Notes under the pieces: model-generated
The model's input: only the letters and a program-made list of their open reading frames with translations
The model's database searches: none
Told to the model about the DNA's origin: nothing
In this document: positions 12,101 to 27,100 of the stretch, piece after piece
How the letters are laid out: the number at the start of each line of letters is the position of its first letter
How positions within the stretch are numbered: the first letter of the stretch is position 1
Assembly: GCF_030704535.1 (NCBI RefSeq)
Contig: NC_081812.1
Span: 23,225,501 to 23,289,500, forward strand
Direction of reading: 5' to 3'
Source: Vitis vinifera
Lineage: Eukaryota > Streptophyta > Magnoliopsida > Vitales > Vitaceae
Length of the DNA: 64,000 nucleotides
Translations under genes and position numbers: made by a program

Positions 12101-15100
12101 ATAATTGAATGCATGTCATTTCAATATGTTTCCCCTGCTTTTGAGAGATTGTCATTTGGTGGTGTTATATTATTCTATCTATTAGTTGAAAGGTAAAGAG
12201 CACAAATTACATCAGTCGAGTTTCTCCTGAATATCTTGATACTTGCTATTGAGGTTCTAGCTGGCTAATTACAATGTTTTTCCAATTGTCCTTATTCAGT
12301 AATGAGTAAAAGCCTTCTATGGAGAGATGTATGTATTTTGAAGCCAGCTTTATGAATTTGAAAGTCATGTTCCATCTTGCATGAATTGTGGTTGTTTTGG
12401 CTCTTACCCCTAGAAGAAGTTAGCCACTCACAAATATGTGATTTGGATTCTGGATGAGTTTTTAGCTTTCCGCCTTTTCAGTCCTAGCCTTGTTAGCAAC
12501 TGAGTTTGGGGTTTGCCTAGGCCTGGCTCAATAATGTTTTCTATCCAATCCCCAATTTGGGGACGTCCAAATTTCCCAAATTGGTTTTCCTTCTAATGTT
12601 ATTTGATATTTTATGGTTTCATCAAAAGTTTTTTCCTTATCTTTGCAATTAGTTTGGAGGTCTTGATGATTGTTGGTTATCATCCTATAGAGGTTCGATG
12701 ATATCTAATTGCTCCACCATGTCTCAAGTGAGCTTGAATTTAGTTGATGATCTACTCATTTGGTGCCCCTTTGGTTTATTCGTAATAAGTTTCTGCTTAG
12801 AGATTGTGTAATTTTGATTTGGTCTGACTGTGAGGGTAACCTTTTATTTTCGGTTTTGGTGGCTTGGTTTGGGAAATGTATGAAGTGTTGGAAGTTAATC
12901 CCTCATTTCTATCTATTGAACTATATAGAAGGGATAACATAGATGAATCTTCTCTAAAGTTTTCGAATCCTTAATGCAAGTGGTGGCTAGAATAGTTAAT
13001 ATTTTCATTATTTATTAATTATTCATTTTGGAAGAGTTTAAAGATCTCATTGCTTATTCTACACCATGGTTAGACCTCTAATTTTTCCTTGCTAGTGTGA
13101 TAGGATCTCTTATGTTGTGTGCTTGCCATTTTTCATTAGTTTGTCTTTGGATATTTTTTATTAATGTCTTCTTGTCATCATATGAATAATAAATATGAAA
13201 TCAACTCATTATTTTTTGTTTTTTTTGTTCTTTGGTTTTTGGTTTAGGTGAGATGTCATACTTTTTTATGAAGGATATTGTACTAAAACTTGCTGATCTG
13301 ACATCCTGTGCAAATGGGGACATATCTGACACAAGGCATGTAAGTGCTTATAGATTTTTTTTTTTTAATTTGTTTGTTTGGTTCATATTCAATCCTATAC
13401 TCACAAAGGCTTCGGTGTGGTATAATACTCATATTTATTTTTATTATCCATGTGGCAAGGGGCTGGGGAAAGGAGTGGTTCCATGTAACAGCCAAAAAAA
13501 AGAGTAACCTCATTTATGTAAGGGATTGTTTTATCATACCAAAATCCACTTTTGTGATTTGGCCTTGGAGTGAACTAAATACTTGTTGTTAGTACTCCAT
13601 GTAGTTGTTAATAAATTCCTTAGAATTTTTCTCAAGATCTAGGTGTTTGACTGAAGAGGGTGATGTGTACCATAATGAGCTGTTGGGATTTTCTTTTCCT
13701 AGGAGTTCCATTTTGAAAGTGCTGCTGTGTGCATGTGGGAACAAATTTGAATAAAGAAAGAAAGGCAAAACTTCCTTAAAACATATCGATTTTCTTAGGA
13801 GAAATACCAAAGACTGGGGCATTTAAGATGTTGATTCTAGGAAAGGCTAAAAATATAGTTAATAAAGAAAGACAACACTCTTGTTTATTCGATCTTCATT
13901 ATCATCTCTTTTGAAAGTCAATAATTTATTAGTTCTTCAAACCTGATTCTCAAAATCATAACAAAATTTAATTTGGGAATAATAGGAACTAACTATAATC
14001 AAAATTGCCAGAAGGTAAAATATCTAATTACCAACTTACCAATTTACTTCATATCCCTTTTTGTTATCCCCAATTTGGTCGCTGTGAGATTAGAAAAAAA
14101 TCATAGGGGATATCCTATGGGGAGGAGGGGCTCTCGATGATCTATAAAGATAAAAATAGGGGGTTTGAGCATTAAAGAGTTCTCCATTCTTAGTAAGGCT
14201 TTATTGGGTAAATGGTGTTGGAGATTCACTTTGGAGAGGGATATGCTTTCAAGAAAGGTTGCAGTGGGAAAGTTTGGACGAGAGCTAGGAGGATAGTGTT
14301 CTCATGTAGGGATTGGGTAGGAATTTTTAAAGCTAAAACAAGATTTGAGATTGGCCATGGGAGAAACATAATTTTTTTTAATAGGTGCCATGGGAGAAGA
14401 ATAAAATTCTGGCATGATGTATGGTGTAGTAACGTTCCCTTGATGTACTCTTTTCCATCGCTATTCTCCTTTGCAACTTCTAAGGAGGCTTGGGTGGATA
14501 ATGTTCAGGAGGTAGAAGGTGAGATGGTGATGTGGAACCCGTGCTTCTCAAGACATTTTCAAGATTGGGAGATGGATAATGTTGAGGAGTTTCTTTGAGG
14601 AGAAAGTAGCAGAGAGAAGGACAAGATGGTTTGGAAGGCTAGCAAAAGTAGGGAATTCTTGGTGAAGTCTTTCTACTCTGCCATGGAATTGAAGAGTGAA
14701 GTGTCTTGGTGTGGGGCTCTTGGGCTCATATTTGTGTGGGAATCGGCTTGGGGGATAATTATTACCATGAACCAACTTAAAAGAAGAGGATGGTTTTTGG
14801 CAGGTTATTATTGTATGTCTAACATGCAGAAGAATTAGTAGACCATCTCCCTATCCATTGTGGGAAATCTAGAGAGCTATGACATTTCCCTATTCTCTTT
14901 ATTTGACATTTCTTGGGTTTTCCTATATTTGGTGAATGACTTGTTAATGGGTTGGAATGGGAGTTATTTTTTGGTTTTTTTTTTTTTGGGACAATTTGGA
15001 AGGAATGCAACCAAAGAACCTTTGAAGGGGTGCAACACATTAACCAGTCTCTCAAGGACTCCCTTATATCTAATGTATACATATGGTCTCGGAGTTCATT

Positions 15101-18100
15101 TATAGTTGATGGTCAAATTGGTCCACTATCCTTGATAGATTTTATTGAGGTTGAGCTCTAGGTACTAGATTGGGGTTCTAGTTGTACTGTAGATTGCTTC
15201 TTTTTGTTCTCTTTGGGCTTTTTGTTCCAAGGTTTTTAAGGGAACCCCTCTTATTGTGTTACAACTTGATTGGTTAGCGGCGTGTAATTCCGATGGGTTG
15301 GTTTAGCCTAGAGAAGTTGTTCGTTATTACAGTGTATTTTCTTGTTTTCGGTTTCTTGTAGACTAGTTTTCTTTGGTGGGAGGATTCCTCATCCTTCTCT
15401 TGTACTTCTTTTTTCTATTAATATATTCCTTTGTCGTGTCCTATCAAAAAAAAAAAAAAAAACTTCCAGTGTCCTGTGCTCACCCCTTTTTGATTGGCAC
15501 TTCTAGTATATTTTTATTCTTATTTGCTGATAAAAAAGTACTGCCCTCAACTTTTACAGAATTAAAAGAGACAAAAGTATAGTATCCCCAAACAGCTAAC
15601 TTTGTAAACACATTTAGACTCAAAAAGGAAAATATACAGCAATGCCAAAATAAATAATTCCCAAAACATATTTAGGGTTTTCACTTATGGATCATTGCTG
15701 CTTTTCCATCTATAATTGTGATTTTTGGCTGACAGACAGTAATATCCAAACATTCCATAAACTGTTGGATTGGAACCATTGGCACTAGGATGACAATGGT
15801 TTAGATGCTACCCATGCTATATCTCCAAGAATTCATTTGATTGGATACTCTCTGGTGAATTGACAAGCTGCAGCATTTTATTGTTGAGATTTGAGAACAA
15901 AATGAAAACATTAGTTGTATATGTATTTATTTGGAAGCTCTCTCAGAAATTCAACAAGCCATGGGAGTTTTATCGAGAACAAAATGGAAACTCGTGAATA
16001 TGTGGGCTTTCTCGGGAATTCAACAAGTCATGGGAGTTTTATCAAGAACAAAATGGAAACTTGTGAATATGTGGTATTTCAGTCCGACAGTCAGAGGGTA
16101 ACATCAACCCTGTCAGAAGGCTGGTTCCTTGTACCTTTCTTTCTCACATCAAATGCCACCATTGAATTAGTTCTTCTGTCGAACTTCTGGTTCTTCTTGG
16201 ATAGAGTAATTCCTCCTCATTTCCTATTTGTTTGCCTTTTTTGTTGTTGTCTCATTTCCTTTCTTTATGGTTTTTCATTTTTTCCCCAGAACTTCAATGT
16301 TTTGAGAGATTCAGATAAACTGACCCAAACAAATTGTATCCTGGCTTTATCTCCTGGAAGAATTGCACTTGTATGGTGCCTGCTGCGTCGGTATAATTTA
16401 GGGTCTTAAACATAATTTAGAGTAACATCATTTACCTTTGTGGAGGAGATAAAATTTGTACTCTTTTCCTTTCTAGAGTGGCTTGATTGTCCGAAGTGCA
16501 TCCTATCTCCCAAAATGGTTGAATGCTTGGATGATAGCTACCTAGGATGTTAAAACTAGTGACATGCTCCTAAAGGGAAGGAAATATACTGTCTGAAGCA
16601 TGTGGACAATGTCTTGAAATGGGAGCATCTTTGTTGATCATAATGGCCCATGTTATCTGGCTCTTTATGATGTCACTTTTGTTTCAGCAAAATGTTGCTT
16701 CCAGATATGAGGAAATATATTGTGATATTAAAATCATTGAATGAGAGCATTCTATATAGGTAAAGATCCTCCTCGTGATGTGGTTCATTTTGCCTATTTA
16801 ATTACTACAGAAGTTGAATGAGAGCATTCTATACAGGTAAAGATCCTCCTTGTGATGTGGTTCATTTTGCCTATTTAATTACTACAGAAGTAGTGACTTC
16901 TTCCATGTATCTTGTAAAACTCTTATACCTTTATAATGAAAATGTGTTTGTTTTTTATTTTTATTTTTTTAAAAAAAAACTTGTAAAAACTCTTCATGTG
17001 AGTAATGTATGTTTAAACTCTTTGCCCTCTCAGGACCTAACTTAAGTGGCAACAGGTTGGTGCAGGGATGTGGGAGGTTCTAGATTCAGGTTGAGTAGGA
17101 GCCCAAGAATTTTTTTTTAAAAAATGTCAACGATTTGTGTGTGTACTCTATGTGCAAACAGTTAAAAAATTTTCTAGTACTTAAAGGAGAAAGCTTATGC
17201 TTGCTTTTCAGTTTCCTTTAAATTCAATAAGTTTCTTGTTTTGCATACTGTAGATTATACCCTTGTTCTGGGAGAAAGCTCATAATCTTGTTCGGGTGTA
17301 GTTTCCTTTAAATTCAATAAGTTTCTTGTTTTGCATACTGTAGATTATACTCTTGTTCTGGGAGAAAACTCATAATCTTGTTCAGGTGTTCAGGGAGGGT
17401 GATTATGCTATTTTTGTTTGACCTGTGTGGTCTACTTGCTTCTTTTATGGTAACATGCAGATTTTAGTTAACTTTTACCTAATGTTGGCTTAGTGATCAA
17501 TGTCTGTTTGTTACGATTTGCAGCTTCAGGAATGTATTGGATCTGCTGTTACTGCATTGGGACCAGAGAGGATACTTACACTGTTACCGATCTCCCTTGA
17601 TGCTGAAAATTTCACTTGTTCAAACATTTGGTTGGTACCGATTTTGAATAAATATGTAGTTGGAGCATCACTAAGGTATTTTATGGAACATATCATGCCT
17701 CTTGCAGAATCTTTTAAACGGGCATCTCACAAAGGTATCTGTTCAAACTACTGAAGGATAATTTCTTACATTGTTTACGATTTTCTGGGCTCTTTATTGA
17801 TTTTAATTTTTCTCAGTTAAAAAGTCTGTAATTGGAGAAGATCTGCAGGCTCATGCACATGGTCTTTGGGGTCTGTTACCTGTGTTCTGTCGCTATCCAA
17901 CTGATACTCGCCAAAGTTTTGGATCTTTGACCAAACACTTAATTAGCTTTCTCAAGAAGAACTCTTTTATGCATGAAAGCATTGCTATTTCCTTGCAGGT
18001 TTTCTCAATGTGCTTTCCTAATAACTATTTTATCCCTTAGTTATGATTATAGTTCTCATTTTCTTCTTAGGTTCGATGGATGCTTATTAATGTGTGTGGT

Positions 18101-21100
18101 TCCAATTCTTTTCTCTTATAAATGTGTTATCTTTCTCTGTTTTCTTTAGGAGCTTGTGAATCAAAACAGAAGTATACTTAGATCTAGTGAGGGTGATTGT
18201 GAGTCAAATACCTATGCAATAAAAGATTCTATGATACAATCCAGTAGTGTGGCTTCTTATTCAAAGAAAACTGCAACCAAAAATATCGGGGCTTTAGCGT
18301 CATGTTCTATGGAGTTGCTTCAGGCGCTAACAGATCTGTTCTTTGGTTCACCTCCTGAGAAACGCTCATATTTAAAGGTTATCGTCTCATTGTTTAGTTT
18401 AAAATATTTTATATGTTCTCACTCACCCCTATTATTTGAAATAGTTGAGATGTTCTTACTTTCTTTTATTTTTTTTGAGTTCCAAGATTTTTTGCCACTG
18501 GAATTATGTATGTTCTCTCCTTTCGTTTCTGTATATGGTGAGGCCTTTGCTGATCGGAGTTGCATTTTGTTATATCTCCTCTTTTTTATCTTATATTCTC
18601 TATTTCTTTCTGCTTTATACTGATAAAAAAGAAAAAATCTCTATGCCTTATCTTTAACTAGTTTAACAGGACATTCATCTGTTCAGGGGCTGTAGAACAT
18701 GGTGCTTTTTGTTGAATTATTGCTCATGTGTTTTGTTAAATTCTTCTGCTTTATAAAGTTTTGATGGTCAATCTGAAAGTCTATGTGAGATTAACGATTT
18801 TTTTCTTATCATTTTCTACAGGATGCTATTGGATGCTTGGCATCTATATCTGATTCTTCAATAACCAAAAGAATTTTGATATCATCACTTGAGAGGCTTG
18901 AGCTTATAAATGGTGTGGGTGAATTTGAAAATGTAGGGAATTCAAGTACTACAGAGAAAGATACGCAAAGGTGATAACAAATTTAAGATTGTTTTTTCTT
19001 ATAAAAAAGGAAATACAATGTGGCTTTTGTTTGAGTTGGTTTTCCTTTTTGGATGCTGAAGTTCTAACATTCACCATTTATATATGTTAATGTTGGACCC
19101 ATAATTTGGATGCTTGAATGTTGTCTAAATAGTCATTGAAATGTTTTTGTTTGTTTTCAGGACAAATATGTAGAACCTCTCCATATGCATTTTTGAACTG
19201 TATGTTCTTCTAATTGCTGAGAAAATAGGATATTTTGAATTACATTAATCATAACGCTGTAAGGTTTCAATTAGTGTTCTTTAGTTGAAATAAGATTGTT
19301 ATTAAAGAAAGAGGACTCATGATGGAAGGATGGGTAAACCTTCAAAAGGAACTAAAAGAAAAATGTAACTCCACTGTCAAGAAATAATTGTTACAAAGCA
19401 AACCTAACAAAAAACTCTTTAAAATTTTTTCTAAGATAATATCCAGGGATTTGCACCCCTCCTAGAAAGGGATTGAGGCTTACAAATTGAAGCATCTTCC
19501 ATGCCTCTGGTTTTAAAATTTGAGATGTCTCCAACAATTAGATCATAGAGACCATAATCCTGCTCCTGGGAATGGCCTAGGAAATGACCAGTTGACCACT
19601 GAAGAATCTACTTCAATTGATGAGATCCCTTACACCATTGAATAAGATTCTCTTAGATCTTCCAACCAGGCTGAAATTCAGCATTGATTGCAAACCAGTG
19701 CTAGCTAGCTTGGAAAACCCAGAATATGTCCCCCTTATGGCTGTCAATGTTCCCCAAATTTCTGGTCCTTCTTTGGTTGTAGATTTTGTGGATTGGGTGG
19801 GTTCTTTTTGAGGGGGGCGTGGTTTTTTCTTGGTCCTTTTATTTGCGCTTTTAAGCGTTTGTTGTATACCCCCCTTTGTACTTCGGAGTGCTGTTTTAGC
19901 CCTTTCCGTTTATAATAATACACTGTTGCTTTACTCATTTAAAAAAAAAAAAAAAAAAAGTTCCCCAAATGCCCAGCCCAGACTAATCCTGTAATCACTG
20001 TCAAAATATAAACTTTAACCTACCTAGATCCTAATTAACCAATTGCTAATCATTGTGTGTTAAAATCTAGATTACTTTGTGTATCATTTCCAAGACATTG
20101 TGATGTCTCTGATTTTCTCCCCATCTTCAGCACTCTTTTCAGGTTGGTGGAGATGAAACCAATGATAATTTATATTGGAAAATTTGACTGCTGTCAACCG
20201 AGATGGTTGCAGCTTCCCTTTATACATATAATATAGTATTGTTCGGCACTACTTCATTGTAGCCCATTTCCAATGAAAGCTTCCCTGCTCCAATGATGGG
20301 GAGGGCAATGCCATGCCTCTACACCAATAGATGGCTTCACATGGTTGCCCACTAGGCAATTCTTACTTTTGATAAATAGAAGACAGTTGGTGTTCCATTC
20401 AGGTGTTCCTGCTTCAAAATACATTTTTTATTATCAGCACCATCGTACATGTAATTTTGTGTAATTGGATGAATTTTCCAGAAGAACATTGTGTGAGGAA
20501 TGGAATGGACTAGTGGTGCAAGAACAATGTTAGATAACACATTGCATTCTTGTATGCTTGTATTCTTCTTTTTTATTTTGAAAATGAATGGATAACAGTG
20601 TAGCAATTTTAATTTCATACAGGCGTGTAACAATGGAGCTAGCATCTTCTCTTGTTGAGGGAGCTAACGAGGATCTTATTGATTTAATCTATAAGTTTAT
20701 TAGGCACACTTTGCTGGTATGTTGCCTTCTCTAAACACCTTGATAAGTGCTTGTTCTGCCTCTAGTGAAAGCTTGTAGGAACATGGATATAATACTCGAT
20801 AAACACGGGCTAAAATCATTCATGTATTTTTGGCTTTTTTAGACAGCTGATGAGGAAGGACAATGTAAAGCGTACTATGCTTTGAGCCGAGTTCTGGAGG
20901 TCCATATTTGCATTTAGTGCTTGTTAGCTGTCATATTTTTTTTTTAATTTAACCTTTTTTAAAAATTAATCTCTAGTGCTGGGGTTTATGCTCTCTCTCT
21001 CTCACCAGCTTTTTTTAGTGTTGTGATACAGGAGCATGCTTGGTTTTGTTCTTCACAATTTATTGAGCTGGTAGAATTATTACTTGGTCTGAAGTCGACT

Positions 21101-24100
21101 GACGATATCACTTTGCTTAAAAGTCGCTTTGCTTGTTTCCACATTTTATTGGTCCATGCATTGAAGGTTAGAGTACTCTCTTTGTATAAACCTTAAAGCT
21201 TATTTAGCATTATAAATTAGTGTATTTTTGTAACTATGTTTTAATTCAGATTATAATTATGTGAAATAGGGGGGGAAAATGCTAATACTCATTCTGATCA
21301 CTTGTTCATCTTTTACTTACTTAACAGTGAATCTTAGGATAACAAAATCTATTCTATAATCCAACTTTTAGAAGAACTAGATTTATTACAGAATCGTCAG
21401 TTCTTATACTTAATTTTGCACATATTTTACAACTAAAACAACCCAAGATGGTCACTGCAGCTATCACCAGAGGTAGAATGAAAAAGATATGACAGGGTAA
21501 CAAGTTGATGCTTCTCCAGGCTCAACAATCTTATGAACTAGGCAGGATTCATTTGGTATGTGTGGTGTTGATTTTTCAGGGCCTGCTTATTATATAAGAT
21601 GAGCTGTTTGATCATGTAATGCCTGTTCTGGAGCAAGCTTCCCTTACAACTGAAGCAGCTACTAACCTTATTGTCTTTATTTTTAGTTTTCTCTATCAGA
21701 ATAAGATCAAGTTGAGTTGCAGGAGATTTATACTTTAAATATTACCAACATAAATGGAAAGAGATAGTGAAAATCTTATGAAATGCTTCGAAAGAGTGTA
21801 TTGTGATTGAAAATCGTTGCATGCTTTGCCTTTTACACTTCACTTTAAAATATATTTGTAGTATTCTAGTCACTTTTGGTGACACAATAAAACTCTAAAA
21901 GGCATGAAAGAGCTTATCATAGATATCTTTCAAGCAAAATACATGGCAAAAGTTGAGATTTGTAAATTGTGTTGCAAGTTGGGTGGATGTATTGTGGTAG
22001 TCGCATTTATTTTTTGGTCTTAAAGCAATAATGGCCCATGCAATGGGAGTTATGGAGGGGCGGTTTTTACCTCTTCACAATACCTAGAAACACACACAAT
22101 AACAACATTTTGAAGGAATGCAAGTTGGCTTGAGAATTTCCAATGTAAAAGGAATGCTTGGGTTTGCCTTTGAGGGCTCCTCACAAATTAATGAGGGTAT
22201 GAGACTTAGTGGAGGAGAAGATTTTAAAGAAATTTAGCCTTGTGGATGAGATAATATCTATCAAAAGGAGGGAGACTCACCTTAATCAAAAGCACATTGT
22301 CAAGTATGTCGATACACTTCATGTTCCTTTTTACCATTTTGAGGAGGGTGAGCTCAAGACCCAAGAAATTCCTTTGGAATTTCCTTTGTGGCATAGGGGC
22401 TCTAGAGAGAAAACCTTACTTGGTTAATTGGACCATTGTTTGCATGGGAAAAAAGGGTGGGGGGCTTGGCATCAGAAAGCTCCATATTCTTAACAAAGCT
22501 CTTTTAGGTAAATGGAGTTGGAGATTTGTGTCCAAGAGAGAGTCCTTTTGGAAAAAGGTTGTAGCTAGAAAGTATGGGTTTGAAGAAGGGAGATAGTGCT
22601 TGAGGGTGGTGAGGAATGGCTATGAGGTGGAGCTGTGGAGGGCTATAAAAAATGGGTGGGAAGTCTTTAAAAATAGATGCTACATTTGGAAACCTTGGGT
22701 GCCAATGGAAGGATCTTAACTCTTGATTAGCTTAAAAGGAGGGGTTGGAGTTTTCCTAACAAATGCTACATGTGTAAAGGGGATGAAGAGTCTATTGATC
22801 ACTTGCTTCTTCGTTGCTGCATAGCAAAAATTTGGTGGTAGTTGGTTCTCTCCTTGTTTGGAGTGGCTTGGGTAATGCACTACTCCTTCAAAGATGATCT
22901 TTTGAGTTGATTAGCTTAAAAGGAGGGGTTGGATTTTTCCAAACAAATGCTACATGTGTAAAGGGGATGAAGAGTCTATTGATCACTTGCTTCTTTGTTG
23001 CTTTATAGCAAAAAATTGGTGGTAGTTGGTTCTCTCCTTGTTTGGAGTGGCTTGGGTAATGCACTACTCCTTCAAAGACGATCTTTTGAGTTGACATGGT
23101 TCTTTTATGGGAAATAAGGGAAAGAAAGCCTGGATAGTTGCTCCTTTGTGCCTATTTTGGATATTATGATAGGAAAGAATAGGAAGGTGTTTTGAAGGCA
23201 TAGAGCAGTTGGAACAAGTGATTAAATCTTCCTTTATGCATATCATGAATTGGGTTAGATTGTATATAGATGATCATGTTACTTCAATGGTAGACTTTGA
23301 GACTAGCTGAGCTCGAAGTAAGCATGGGGAGGTTGTTTTTTGTTTTTCCTATATTTTGTTTGCCTAGTTTGGTGCTCTTTGTGTACATTGTGTGTACCTT
23401 GCAATGCCTATTTCTGGTACTTTCATTATAATATTTGCCTTGTTTGCTTTTATATATATATGTATATATAAACTTCTGGTCTACACAATTAACGACACTG
23501 GTTCTGTAAAAGCCTTTTTTTGTTTTTTTGTTTTTTTTAATGATTCTACTTTATGCATGTTCACATACATCAAAGTAGTCTTAGTAATATTGTGATTCAG
23601 GTAAATATTTAGTTCATTGAGTCAGGGACCTCATATCTATGTTGGAGTTATGAACAAGTTTGATTGTGTTAATACTTTGGTTACTGTGTCAGCAACCTCA
23701 TAGCCGTGTTGGCTTTGATCAAATCTCTATGGCCTCCTTGTCTTTTTTTAGCTTCAGTAAAGAAATGCCACATATTGTGTTGGCCATTGCAATGAGCGTT
23801 TTTGACGATATATGTTGGAGCAATGCCATTCTTTCTTGTAATTATACGCATTCATCATGGTATATTTTCTGTGTTCTTGTTCAAGCAACCTTTTCTTTGG
23901 TAGAATTCCTCAATATATTTGAACTTTTGCCTTTTGACATGTATGTAACATAGGCGCTTTAAAATCCAGAAATTTTCTCAAGCAATACATTTTCTTTTCT
24001 GGAGTTCCTATAGATTTTTATATCTTTGGTGCATTAATTTTGTTCATATTTTAGTTCATTGGCACAAATTCAGGATTGTTCCCTTACTCTTTTAAAATGC

Positions 24101-27100
24101 TTTGTGCAGATGAGCTTGGAGGAGGAGAATACAAAAGCTTTTCTTATTCTCAATGAGATTATTCTCACATTAAAAAATGTAAGAGCTACCTGTAGAATTC
24201 TAATATGATTACCATGCTCACTTCCATTTCTCATGCAAAAATAAATCTCTCTCTCTCGATTTATTTTAAAAATAATGTTAAGATTATAACATTCATGTTT
24301 GAATCCTAACTACCTCATGCAAATCTCCAAATACATGAGGCTTGACCCTAGTGCATTAAGGTATTAAAAAATGTAATACTTCACTTGTACTGCCCAATTA
24401 TGTGTTCAGGATGTTTTTTAATGTATTTGAAGTTGTTTCCACTGCATGAACATAACTAAATCATTGAGTTGGTTTTTTCCTTTATTCTAATGACATTGTG
24501 TTCCTTAATTTAGAAACGTGCTAGTATTAGAATAAGCTCCTAAGAAGTCTTGTACCTTAAGCTGTTGGAACATGAATGAAATTGTAATAGCCAACAGTGA
24601 TTTTGGGGTTTAAGTTATCATGTGCTTGCTTTGACCCTTCCTCTTTTTTTTTTTTTGTGATTTTTGTATTGTAACATGTATGTCAATGAAAATCGAGTTT
24701 TATTCAGTGTATTTAAAAGAAAAAATTATTTCTTCTGATCCTCTTGTGTGTATGTCCTCTCTTGAAGTGTCCTTTGGGTTAGAAGAATATTTTAAGTGAG
24801 TATCCAGGTTTTCTTCTCAGTGTTGGTAATGATGATGATGAACTTTCAGGCTGGATAACTTCTTAATTTCAGTTTCTGATGTAGGAAGTCTCCACCATTT
24901 GGGTGACAAACTCTAGACATAATGATATCCCCCATTTGATGTTAGAAAGTTGATTCACTTTAAGATTGTGTAGCTTCTCAATTTCTTGAATTAGGAAGTC
25001 TCTCATTTGAGTTGTAAACTCCAGACACAATGGAAGATGTTTTAGAGGCACAAACATTGAGGTGGTCATCCAAACACACTTGAAATTCCTGCCATCAATT
25101 TTGTTGAATCTCTGTATTCATGTCTATTGGGAAGTTACGTATAAATGAGAGGATTCTAGTTTAAATTAGTTAGATGGGTGCCTGGTTAGTTCTCACTTCT
25201 GAACTATTTATTTCATCACTAAACATTTTGGGTTTTGAGGGTTGCTCATATTTGTATTGCAGGATCTAGTTTTCTCCCCCATGCTTGCTCCTTGTTATCT
25301 AACTTCTTCTATTGTTGTATGGTGTAGCCTTTTTATTTTTTATCAGAAACGAAATATATATATTGATAATAGTAAAGTTCAATAGAAGGATGAGAGGTAT
25401 TCCCACAAAATAGAAAACTTGATCAAAGTAAGACTATACTCCTCCACTATACAATGATAACTACAGATGAAAACATGTACAAAATATCACAAGAAACAAA
25501 AATCAAACTCTCTCAAAAGTTATCCACTTTGGAGAAGTACAATTTCTAGATAAGCGAGATTGTGTCGGAAGTTACAATTATAAAAAGATAGATAGGAATT
25601 ACCAAGGATGACTGAGATGATGAGATTTCTTACTGAGACAACTTTATAAAGACCTCAAAATTATGAAGGTTTGGTTATTTGACTTGTTTTTGGCATAAGG
25701 GCAATGAAAGTGGTCTTGGTGCTTTGATTTATTATCCCATTACTGTGGAACTCTGAAAACACTCTTGATACAATGCAATAGTAAACCCATTAGGGCCAGG
25801 TGCCTTCTCCTTGTTCAATAGGAAAACAGACATGCACACCTCCTCTTTAGAGAAGGGATGGTCTAACTAAGTAGCACTCTCTCCAAAAATGGGTGACCAC
25901 TATGAACATTCTGTTCTCCAAGAAACACCTGCAGGTTTTGAGTAGAGCTTTCCAAAAAAATTCAAAATCTCCTTTGATATATTTTCAATGTTTTTTAGAA
26001 TCACCCCCTCTTTAGATACCAAGGATTTTATGAATTTCCTTTTACACCTCCCATTGGCCACTCTATGAAAGAACTTAGATGTGTAGCCTTTGTTGTTGCT
26101 TTCATGCTTTTAAGGTGGGAAGCAATCTTAGTCCCTTTCCTTCAGTCTTCTTAATCTCTATATATACACGTGTTTTTCATAAAGAAATCCTTTTATATCT
26201 GAATCCTGTCCTCTTTACAATAATTTTGTTGGCTTCATGACAAAATGATGTTCTAATGATGCATTTGTTTTCTAATGTGCAGTCAAAGGAAGAAGTTAGG
26301 AAGGTAGCTTATGATATACTCCTTGTGATAAGCTCCAGCCTGGAAAACTCATCATCTCTCAGTTCTGAAGGGTCTCATCAGAAGCTGATAAGTATGGCAA
26401 GTACTTTACTGATCCTACTTTTAACAAATAATTGAATTATGTGGCTTTCTTTTCCATGCTTTCTGTAATTTTTTTGCTTCACCTTGTTTTGTACTCTAAT
26501 TTTCATTAATCAATTATCAATTGTGTTGATGGTGCAGCACCATCTGTTGGAGGAAAATTATAATAAGAAAGTTGAACATATTTAATACAACTCTTTCACT
26601 CTAGGAAGTCTTCCCTTTGGAATCCTTCTGATTCAGATAGCACTACTGTTGTAATCGATTGATTTAAGTCCATTTATTTATGTATTAGTTTCATATTTTT
26701 TATTTGTTGGAAAAGCTTTACTATTATGGGGTAAAAACTGTCACAGGATTGAAATGGGAACAAAATTCTTACAAGCAACCTTTGTTGGATATATTGGTGA
26801 ACTCTGATTTTGTTTCCTTGCTTCTATAAATCCTATTATGTAATGCATAGTTTTGGTAATTATGACTATTAATTAACTGTTTTGACCTATTGATACTACT
26901 GGTTGCTAAGAGCGGCTACTGCTTCGTTTTTAATGACTAATTGTTGCATAATGTTCAGATAATGGGCTACCTTTCTGGTTCATCTCCTCACATAAAAAGT
27001 GGAGCAGTGTCTGTGCTATCTGTACTGGTATATAAGGATGCCAATATTTGTACTTCAGTACCTGATCTGGTCCCTTCTGTTTTAGCTTTGCTGCAGGGGA

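Noticed and set aside
15915..16409. 164-codon frame in RRP12-like intron 4
   Set aside because: Created by a 69-bp in-frame duplication of intron sequence; no domain, and it lies between exons that join correctly without it.
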